Source: Rhynchosporium graminicola (lineage: Eukaryota > Ascomycota > Leotiomycetes > Helotiales > Ploettnerulaceae). From it: 64,000 nucleotides of DNA. A program made the translations under genes and the position numbers. Positions 46,288-56,600 of this stretch are shown here, piece after piece. The DNA lies in NCBI GenBank assembly GCA_900074885.1, contig FJUW01000005.1:836242-900241 (forward strand), given 5' to 3'. Each line of letters begins with the position of its first letter. Position 1 is the stretch's first letter. The notes beneath the pieces are model-generated. The model saw only the letters and a program-made list of their open reading frames with translations, searched no databases and was not told the DNA's origin.

Positions 46288-47468
46288 AAACTCCCCGGAG
46301 AAAGAAGTGCGGCCTGGCTTTGGTGAGGTGGTACTACGTACAAGTGCATGGATGTGGTGGTCTCTTCTTTTCTAATCAAGGTTCATTCCCATATGGTCTT
46401 GGTTGTGAGAAGGATGGCGGAGCAAAGTAAAGACTTGGTCGGTCGGCTACAGTAGAAAGAAGCCTGCCTTCCTTGATCTGGTTCAGAGGCGACTCGGTCC
46501 AAGCGACTCTTGAGTTTTGATATCGCAAGGCATTTCGCGGTCAGATCTGCCTCGTAACGTGTCGACATCATGTGAAGTCTGTGTGGCGTCGGCAAGCTTC
46601 TGTCTGTCTGTCTCTGAAGGCGCAGCATGAACTTCACGACCTTGAGATGAAATGATCAAAGCCTACCCTGCATTCTCTTACTCGTGGACATCGGATCCTG
46701 TTCGAAAGGCTGAAGTCTCCACGAAGAAATGATACCTACTTGTACATACTCAGCACAGCCTCGATGGCCTCAAAAATGAGAGCGCTTATTGGTTCATATT
46801 CAGCTGTGGCTGGCTGGTGGTTCGTAGACGCGGCCTTATCTATTTCCAGTTCATGACGGGGATCAAGCCAAGCATTTCCGATGCATCTCCCCGTTGCTGG
46901 GGGGGCATTCACAGCGTTCGGCTGATTCAAGCGCTTGCGATGAAAGGAAAAGGCAGGAAGGAGGCTCGACTGACTATCCTGATCTTTTCTTTTCCTCTCC
47001 AACCTCCCGTCGTACTTATACTCGCAATCGCCAATCTTATCATATCGTGTCGCGTTTTCCACGTCCCCGTCCGATCCCCTTGGATCGCGTTCTTATTCAT
47101 GTGGATCCGATAAAGTCTGAAACCTCGACGCGGTCTTGGCGTCGAGTCTGCTGTAAACAAACCCCTGCTTCCCTTCCCTCCCCTTCCCTTCCCTTTCCTC
47201 TTCTCTTGAAACTCGCCCTGCCTGGTCGCATCAGCAAATCTCCAAATCCTATCCTCCATCGCACATCGTACATCGCACATCGCACCTTTTTCGCTCTTCC
47301 TAATCAAACTTCAAACTGCCATTTCTCCACGAAGACCGGGCCCATTCATACCAATATCGACCAATTCATCCCATCTGCGCCTATTGAGTTTGGTTGCATT
47401 CCTCGCCCACCCCCTCCAAGAATCTACCTTTGCAGAACCCCGCGAGATAGTACGGGGGGCCTTCAACC
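46288..47468. promoter_or_regulatory. upstream region of the chitin synthase gene
   Basis: A CT-rich stretch (47150-47215) and the other promoter-like pyrimidine tracts precede the chitin synthase start. The 5' half is the 3' side of the phosphatase gene. Several short open frames here are not convincing genes. Confidence 0.5.
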
Positions 47469-50400
47469 ATGTCATACAACCGTCTAGGTAAGTCCCTCAA
47501 TTTCCTGGAGAAGTAGAGAGGTTTGCAAAACCCTTTTTGCGAGACACTCGGTTGGCGTCTACACCACACATTCACCGTCACTCTTCCATCCACCTCGATC
47601 CTACCCTTTGCGCGTCATTTGCATTCCTCGGTGCTGCGCACAGAGTCTCCCCAAGTGCCATTGTTCCGTCCCAGATTCTCAAACACCCAGCTTCAGCTCT
47701 TGCATAGTGCAGGAGCATTACTTTCTTTGAGCGCATACTTGACAGGCGCCTTCATCCAACTGCGAACCACAAGCCTTCTGACATTTCTCAACTTTACAGA
47801 TCACCCTGGCCAGAACCAGCAGGACGAATATTACAATATGAACAACCACCCATATCAAGGTGCGCGGCGGTCACCTTCACCCGGTCATCCACTTCATCAA
47901 GGATATCAACTTGAGGATGCGTCGTCATACGGCAGGTTTGGGGGATCTCCAGCACCTGGCAGACCCAATCTAGAGATACCCATGGGTCCTGGACGAGTGC
48001 AAACACCTAGTGATCGGTTGCAGGCACAACCTACCGTTAGTTGACAGACAGGAATTGCTAGCAGTATTGGGTGTGGGCTGACTGGAGTCTTGCAGTATTC
48101 CGTTGAGAACATCAACAATTCGTATGGCCATAATGAGGACTATGAGCAGAGCTATCCCCTCGACCCAAACCACAACTATAGACAAGACTACGCTCTCGAC
48201 CCCCAACAACATCACGATGCCTACTACCAGCCTCCATATCAACCACCTCCACACGAAGAGCATCCCCTGACACACTACCCCTCAAATCCTGATCCATACT
48301 ACGATGATCATGATGATAACCATCCTATTCTCCAGGCGCATGATACGAGTTATGGCCCAGATCCCCACAGTGCTCCAGGCTTCAAGGAATACGATGGAAC
48401 ACCTTCGGCAGCTCCTCAACCAACAAGTCTCAAGCGACATAAGACGGTGAAGGAAGTGCAGCTCTTCAATGGAAATCTTGTTCTGGATTGTCCTATCCCA
48501 CCGAAGCTGCTCAATCAGGTCAACCATGCCCAGCCACCCGAGAGAGATGAATTCACGCATATGCGATATACTGCAGCAACTTGCGACCCCGAAGATTTCT
48601 ACGCAGAGCGGTTTACCCTGAGACAAAAACTGTTTGCGAAGCCCAGACACACCGAGTTATTCATTGTTGTGACCATGTACAATGAAGATGACGTACTGTT
48701 TGCGCGAACTATGAGTGGTGTTTTCAAGAATATTGAGTACATGTGTTCGAGGAAGGACAGTAAGACATGGGGCAAAGATGCGTGGAAAAAGATCGTTGTC
48801 TGTGTTGTAAGCGATGGTCGTGCGAAGATCAACCCAAGGACGAGAGCCGTGTTAGCCGGTATGGGAGTCTATCAAGATGGAATTGCAAAGCAACAAGTCA
48901 ATGGAAAGGATGTTACAGCTCATATCTACGAATACACTACTCAGGTCAGCATTTCAGCCAAGAAGGACTTGGTCGAGCTACGCCCGAAGCAGCAACCTGT
49001 ACAGATGCTTTTCTGTCTGAAGGAGAAGAATCAGAAGAAGATCAACTCGCACAGATGGTTCTTCCAAGCATTTGGTCGTGTTTTGGATCCTAATATTTGT
49101 GTTCTCATTGATGCAGGTACCAAGCCTGGAAAAGATTCGATTTACCAGCTTTGGAAAGCTTTCGATCTGGAACCCATGTGCGGAGGAGCTTGTGGAGAGA
49201 TCAAGGCAATGCTGGGACCTGGAGGAAAGAACTTGCTCAACCCCCTGATTGCTTGCCAGAATTTCGAGTATAAGATGAGTAATATCTTGGACAAGCCACT
49301 GGAATCAGCATTCGGATTCATTTCAGTGTTACCTGGTGCCTTTTCAGCATATCGTTACGTGGCCCTGCAGAACGACAAAGCCGGAAACGGACCTTTAGAA
49401 AAGTACTTTGCTGGTGAGAAGATGCACGGTGCCAATGCCGGTGTTTTCACGGCCAACATGTACCTTGCTGAAGATCGTATTCTGTGCTTCGAGCTGGTTT
49501 CGAAACGAAATTGCCATTGGATTCTGCAATACGTCAAATCAGCTACAGGAGAAACTGATGTTCCGGATGCTATGGCCGAATTCATCCTGCAAAGACGTAG
49601 ATGGTTGAACGGAAGTTTCTTCGCCGCTGTTTACTCTTTAGTACACTTCTATCAGTTATTCAGGAGCGACCACAGTTTTATACGGAAGTTTATGTTCTTG
49701 ATCGAATTCGCATATACAACCATCAGCATGCTGTTCGCTTGGTTTCAGCTTGGCAATTTCTACCTGGTTTTCCACATCTTGACGACCTCTCTTGGCGCTG
49801 ATAATCTCCTGGGCAATGTTGGCAAAATTCTAGGTGTTGTATTTGAATGGCTCTATCTCTTTACCCTTCTCACCTGCTTTATTCTAGCATTGGGTAACCG
49901 ACCGCAAGGATCTGGCAAGGCGTACATGTCTATGGTCATTTTCTGGGTTTTCATTATGGCGTAAGCAATCCAGGTCCTCTTTCTAATCAAAAGCTAATTT
50001 TCCACAGTTACTTAATGTTTGCCTCTGTGTTCATCACCGTCAAGTCTATCCAAGCAGAACTTGCCGACGGACAGTTCACGGTTGCGGATATTTTCAAGAA
50101 CCAAATTTTCTACACATTGATCGTCTCTTTGGCATCGACCTATCTCCTCTGGTTCATTGTGTCATTCCTCTTCTTCGACCCATGGCACATGTTCACCTCG
50201 TTCGTCCAATATTTGCTCCTCACTCCAACCTACATCAACATTCTCAACGTCTACTCCTTTTGCAACACCCACGACATCACATGGGGAACCAAGGGTGACG
50301 ACAAAGCCGAAAAGCTTCCATCTGCAACCCTTAAGGCAGATGGAAAGGTCGACGTCAGCATCCCAACCGATGACGGTGATCTCAACGCCCAATACGAATC

Positions 50401-50710
50401 CGAGATGCGCGCGTTCTCAACCAAGGCACCCGAAGAGAAGCGCGAGATGTCTGCTAGTGAGAAACAGGAAGATTACTACAAGGGATTCCGTTCTCAAGTC
50501 ATCCTCTTCTGGCTCATGTGCAACTTCGGTCTCGTCGCAATCGTCCTTAGTACTGCTGGTCTTGACCGCATCGATACCACCAACGCCTCCAGCGACAAGA
50601 GAAGCGCTATTTATTTAGCTGTTGTTCTGTGGTCCGTGGCTGGTCTCTCAGCTTTCAAGTTCATTGGCGCCATGTGGTTCTTGGTTGTCCGTATGTTCAG
50701 AGGAGTTTAG
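47469..50710 (+). CDS. chitin synthase, probably class I
   Basis: A membrane glycosyltransferase (GT2) that makes chitin from UDP-GlcNAc at the plasma membrane. Exons 47469-47487, 47800-48035, 48096-49960 and 50008-50710 sum to 941 codons, 940 residues. The first exon codes only MSYNRL plus one base, and a 312 bp intron follows. A Pro/Tyr/His/Gln-rich tail of about 190 residues precedes [17 protein letters not shown], then the catalytic core with [33 protein letters not shown] (about residue 544) and QRRRWLNGS (Gln about 584). Several transmembrane helices follow, including [13 protein letters not shown] and [20 protein letters not shown]. The last two segments and the C-terminus look class I and not class III, but a tree would be needed to confirm this. 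Confidence 0.96.
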
Positions 50711-51206
50711 CGCACATGATATGATGCGATGCAATTTCTTCGTTCTGGTAACAAAGTTTAGTGGACACTCAGTAACGTGTTCGCTTATGTATGTATCTGT
50801 CTATGTAGGTGTAGGGATTCTTTGCGGAGTTATGGAGCGATTTCGTTTTTTTGTTTCTTTCCACTTTTTTGCATCTCGTTCTGCTCTCTTCGAAACCATG
50901 GATGGTTCGAAACATTGTGCGAGATCGGGAAATGAGTATGGTGAAACCATGCTAGACACGCTGCGTATGTAGCTCAGCTCGGCTTTTATGCCCAAAAATG
51001 AAATAAAATATACCCTTACCGGAACGAGTAGACCAAGTCTTCTTTCTTGCTCATATCAGTGACTACATTCGTAAGCTGCAATTGATGCCGCTTGCTCCTC
51101 GCTTTGCATTACGAGGGGAGTCATGACCTACGGCAATGGGTCGCGTAACAAACCCTAAGGTGATAATTTAATTTCTGCTACACGTACTTCCACATCCACA
51201 ATTACA
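50711..51206. other. intergenic, convergent 3' ends
   Basis: The gap between the chitin synthase and hydrolase stops. An AATAAA signal at 51002-51007 could serve the chitin synthase mRNA. No gene is seen. Confidence 0.45.
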
Positions 51207-52917
51207 TTACAACCGAGATCCCTCTTTCTCCTTCCCTCCTCTACTCTTAACCTCCTTCTCCAAGATTCCCCTGACAAAAGCCACTGTATCCTTAGCCATG
51301 CCCTCGCTATAAGCATGTCCCACGCCCTCATACACTCTATCATCAACCACACATCCACCCTCCTTCCACCATCCGGTCTCCTTATCCGTCGCTTCCTTCA
51401 AGAACGTCAAGAATGGTGCAGAGCTGCTATAAGGAACGAGCTTATCAGCACCACCCGAGCAGACCAGTACCGATTTGTTGGCCAGGCAGCGATTGAGTTT
51501 CGTGGCGAGTTGAGATTTCTGCGTTGAAGTGATGGATGAGGTTGGAGGGGTGGGTGTGCTTGAGAATAGGAGGGCGCGGGGGTCGCATTTCTCGAGTGCT
51601 GAGAGGAGAGAGGATGGGAAGGAGGGACTTCCTAGGAAGCGGGATCCGGGTGGGCTAGAGGATACGTAGTTGGGGAGCTTGGATAGTCGAGCGCGGTCGG
51701 TCATTATATCTTGTTGAGTCTTCAGTGAGTGTTTTTGAGAGTTGGATCGAGGCAGAACTGAATAGTGGAAATTTATTTGGAGCGGACGAAGTATTCTAGT
51801 GACGATTATAGCCACGTGTGGAGGTAGGATGTGAACTGGATAGTGCTCTTTCGATGTGGAATGCCACGATCATTTTTCAATATACCTGTTATCCATAATT
51901 CAATCTGACATAGAAGACAGAAACGATTGTGATGAGTAAGGATGGAATCGGACAAGTAGTTTTTTTTATGATGCCAGTTCAGACTTCTGCATGGATCAAT
52001 TTTTTGAATTACAAATCTTGGAGCAATGTTGTGACTTTGATCTTGTACTTTGGTAAGAAAGTCCTGCGATAACCTCACAGCCTCAATAGAACAAAGTGAG
52101 ATCGCTAAGTAGGCACTTGCTACACCTGAGTCGACATAGCCCCGGCCTGAAGCACTCGCTTCAACAAAGAAGCAAAGGCAAGACTTGATCACATAAATCA
52201 TCGAATGGAAATCCTGGACTTACTCATGTAATCTGGACAGCCAATAATGACTACTCCAGCTGTGACTCTTGGTTCATTGAAGAGAACTTGCCATGCTGCA
52301 TGGCCGCCTAATGAAATGCCCATCACTAGGTGCTGAGTGACAGCGGGATCATCTGGTCCGAGGAAGATGTATGATCCCAAATGGTCGATTAAGAGACTCG
52401 TATCGAGAGCTGTGCCGTGGTATATACTAACTCAATTAGCATAAATCCGCAGAACATGAGGGACTTGGGTACCTAAACATGTCTTGAGCATGAGTCGCAT
52501 TTCCTTCTCTCCCTGAGAGTCAAGTTAGTCGTCTACTCAAGACAAGTCAATTTCATTTGAAAAGAGGTTGGTGATCCTTGGGAGGAGTGATAAACACTTA
52601 CAGGCTTGATTCGCCAGATCTTGAACTTTCCGACCTCCATGATTCCTCTGATCAAAAGCCACAGCAATCAGACCAACGCTTTTGTCAGGCTCGGGGTTTT
52701 GATTCCACATGTTGATACAATTGGCAGCAACACCGGCCATAATCTCCTTGGCCTGAAGCCGGGGATGAAGTAGCCAAATACATGACACCATGTTGGTATT
52801 TGGCGATAATTCGTCCAGGCCAAAAATTTCCGTGTCGATACCGGCAATGCAAATTGATTTTGACGATACATGTCTTGCGGAATTGTCTGAGTCTGCAAGA
52901 GGGTTTGTGGTTGCCAT
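51207..52917 (-). CDS. alpha/beta hydrolase of unknown substrate
   Basis: Exons 52917-52602, 52512-52473, 52426-52224 and 51709-51207 sum to 354 codons, 353 residues. The catalytic triad is visible: nucleophile elbow GISLGGHA, Asp in GGADKLVPY and His in YEGVGHAYSE. VAFDQRNHGGR is the strand-4/oxyanion region. The first two introns are 89 and 46 bp. The third is 514 bp, far longer than others nearby, and joins DYM to IMTDRARLSKLPNY through a CAACAAG acceptor. It restores frame, but an extra exon or an insertion inside it is possible. There is no signal peptide. The protein looks like the esterase/lipase-type hydrolases that fungi have in large numbers; substrate unknown. Confidence 0.85.
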
Positions 52918-53630
52918 ATTATCACTTGTTTGTAGGATATGTGTTTTGTGGTCAGGTACAATTGTCAGTTTCCTTTCAAGTCGATGAAAACATCACAGTC
53001 AATTTATGGTAAAGAGAAGGCAATTGCTGTCGTAATTGTAAGTATGTGCAGTTATTGATCGATTAGGGTTGTTGTCACCAAATCTTCCCTTCGCCTTAAG
53101 ACAATCGGAATTGTTATTATCGACCATTCCGAGATCCGACGTCATGGTACCTTGTCCTTTCCCTTCTGGGCGCTGACTGATCCAGAATGCGGGAAATCAA
53201 TTGCTAGGTGCACCTTACGAGCCCCATCTCGAAACAAGGGGACCAGGACAACCTGGATATCCAATCCAGACCTGGCTTCTTGCCCAACCCGGGGAACGGG
53301 ACTTGCGCACCCTTGAGGAACATCGATCGTCTTGAAATTGTTCCGAAGCTTGAAGTTGTTCAGCAATCTGGCATCCTACGGACCTTCTGGTGAACTATAA
53401 TGTACTCTCAGGAAGCCAGTCTTGGCCAAAAATCAACATTCTGGGCATAATACAGACAGATCATAAAGTAGTAGGCCATCCTGGTTCTAGATCCGCCATG
53501 AGCACGATTCACGAGCAATTCTTTACCTAGAACAAAATACAAAGTCATCTCGAGACGAAGTCTGCCATAACGTTATGCGAGTCGGGAAAGGACGCAGATC
53601 CCCGAACTTACAAGCATCTCGAGCTGAAGC
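52918..53630. promoter_or_regulatory. divergent upstream region of hydrolase and PLD1
   Basis: A 713 bp gap between two divergent start codons. No gene, repeat or tRNA is seen. Both promoters should lie here. Confidence 0.5.
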
Positions 53631-56600
53631 ATGGCACACACCACCGAGGAACCAATTTCGCCGATGACAAGAGGTCCACGCTCAAGATCTTCCATACTTC
53701 AAAATGACTCCATTCCAGCTGGATCAGTAGCTGGACGCCAATCAGGTCTGCAGACAATGTTGGGCTCTCAAGAGACGTCGGAGGTCTCACCTAAGATCAC
53801 GTACAGCTCTCCAACCGCGGACGACACTACGTTGGGACAATCTATAGAGGCGATAGACTACATGAATGGAGGGATTCCCCACGAATACACATCTCCAAGT
53901 GGGCAACTCGATGGGACGACGAGCTCAACGCAGCGACAATCAGCTCTGAAGCATACGGGATCGTTCCCTGGGGATCCTGGTGCAGCAGGAGCTGGCATAT
54001 CTACTCCAACTGGTCGGAGAAGTGTTCAATTCAAGAGACACGACCCTGCTGCAGACTCTCTAGGACATACCAGACAAGAATCTTTGGAGGATGTCGAGAC
54101 TCCAGGCAAGGAAAGGCGCGTTGGGCCATCTCTGATATCGAAATTGAAGGCATTGGCATCATCCGGTAGCCTGCAGACCCATAGCAGGAACCAGAGCTAT
54201 TCTGCGAACTCGGTCGAAGAGGGTACTGGATCCGCTCCCCTTTCTCCTATAGCAGACCGCAATTCGAGATTTCCACACACATTACACGAAGAAGACAGCG
54301 ATGCGGACGCGGATGCAGAGGAGACCGCGGATGAAGGTACTGGAACTGAAAATGTACGGACCAAGCGGAAAAGTCGATTTCGACGACCCCAGGAAAACTC
54401 AGGTTCGAGCCAAACCGCTCCAAATACACCGAGGGCTAGAAATATGGGACACACGAACTCCCCTAGTGAGGGCAATCGAAACGGGATTCCATTTCTGTCT
54501 CGAAGAGCTACGGATGGATCTATTGAGCCTAGGGGAGGTCTGTCCGAAGGCGAAGGAAGGGATAGACTTAATAGCCAAAGTGCTTGGCGAAGAGGTAGTT
54601 CGTGGATCGGTGGACGTAGACCGAACAGTGGAGGACAGTCAGGACCTGATTTTGATGGCACTCCTGGCCACACACGAAGGCCGAGCCACTTACGGCGGAT
54701 AACTGCACTCGGAGGGGGCCAAAGTGAAGGGGAAGGACAAACTCCCAGGCGGCCTTTCCTTGGTGCAGAACGTGCTACTACATTTGGAGCTCAAAGATGG
54801 AGAATGCTGAAGCATGGCCTCAAACTTCTAGGACAGAAAAAGGAAGAACACAAGGTTGACTACCTGAAATCTGCGGAGCTCATGGCTGAGTTACGAGCTG
54901 GTGCACCAGCAGCACTTATGCTGGCAAGCATGATCCAACGTGATGAACATGGCAACAAGAGAATTCCCGTTCTTCTCGAACAGCTGAAATTACACATATC
55001 TGACAGTACGCCGGGTATCGAAGATCCTTCAGAAACCGAACGACATCTCGTATTCCGAATTGAGCTTGAGTATGGCAGCGGCTTGAATCGTATGAAGTGG
55101 ATCATTCACAGATCATTAAGAGATTTTGCAAATTTGCATCTACGTTATAAGCTTCAAGGCAGTAGTGATAAATATATACAGCTTCGAAGCGATATTGACT
55201 CACGGCCCAAGCAACCTCGGTTCCCAAAATCCACCTTCCCGTACTTCAGAGGTGTCCGAGGCCTTGGTGAGAGCTCCGAAGAAGAAGGGGATAATGCTCC
55301 GGCAGCGGATGAAACCGTTGGAGAAGCTACCCAGAGCGAGGCAGAACGAAAGAAGAAGAAACATCGCCCCTCCCTTGCCAACAATCGTCATAAAACAGGT
55401 GTAAATGGTATCGATTTGGGTAGTAATGCGAACGATGAACTGATTGCTGCTCAGCAAAGCAGGGCGTTTGTCGAAAAGCAACGTAGAAGACTGGAGCAGT
55501 ACCTACAAGAAATGATCAGGTGGCTTATCTTCAGAGCAGACAGCAACCGACTGTGCCGATTTCTCGAGCTCTCTGCGTTGGGGGTACGGCTGGCTGCAGA
55601 GGGCAGCTACCACGGTAAGGAAGGCCACCTTGTGATTCAGTCTGCAAAGGGCTTGGATATGAGGAGGTTTTTGACACCCCAAAATATCTTTGCTCGACAC
55701 TCACCCAAATGGTTCTTGGTAAGACACAGCTACATTATCTGTGTCAATTCGCCCGAAAACATGCACATCTACGATGTCTACTTAGTCGATCCGAAGTTTC
55801 AGATCATAAGGAAACGTAGCAAACTGTCCGAAATCCGTGGAAAGGAGATTGTAGACAAAGCAGATAAAGCGACAAAGCATCCTCAACACCACAGTCTCAA
55901 GTTACTAAATTCTGAGCGGAAGATCAAGCTTCTAGCCAAGAACGAGAGGCAACTGAGACAATTTGAAGACTCCATCACGTTCATGCTAAACACTACTCCT
56001 TGGGCTAAGGATAATCGATTTGGAAGCTTTGCGCCCGTTAGAACTGGTGCTTATGCTCAGTGGCTTGTTGACGGCCGAGACTACATGTGGAATGTATCTA
56101 GAGCCATCAACCAAGCCAAGGATGTCATCTACATTCATGACTGGTGGCTGAGTCCTCAGTTATACATGCGAAGACCTGCAGCAATCAGCGGGAAATGGCG
56201 TCTCGACCGACTCTTGAAACGAAAAGCCGAAGAAGGTGTAAAGGTATTCATCATTGTTTACCGCAATGTAGAAGCTGCAATACCAATCGACTCGGAGTTT
56301 ACTAAGTTCTCGATGTTGGATTTACACGAGAACGTCTTTGTACAGCGATCTCCCAACCAATTCAAGAAGAACCAGTTCTTCTTCGCACATCATGAGAAGA
56401 TTTGCATCGTCGATCACTCGGTGGCTTTTGTTGGTGGTATCGATCTCTGCTTTGGCCGATGGGATACGCCTCAGCATTCGGTTGTTGATGATAAGCCCAC
56501 TGGGTTTGAGCCGTCGGACCTTCCAAAAGACGCCGATCATTGTCAGCTCTGGCCCGGCAAGGACTATTCGAATCCTCGAGTCCAAGATTTCTACCAGCTG

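Noticed and set aside
51806..52201. 131-codon frame inside the hydrolase's third intron
   Set aside because: It has no family resemblance and would not join in frame with neighbouring exons.
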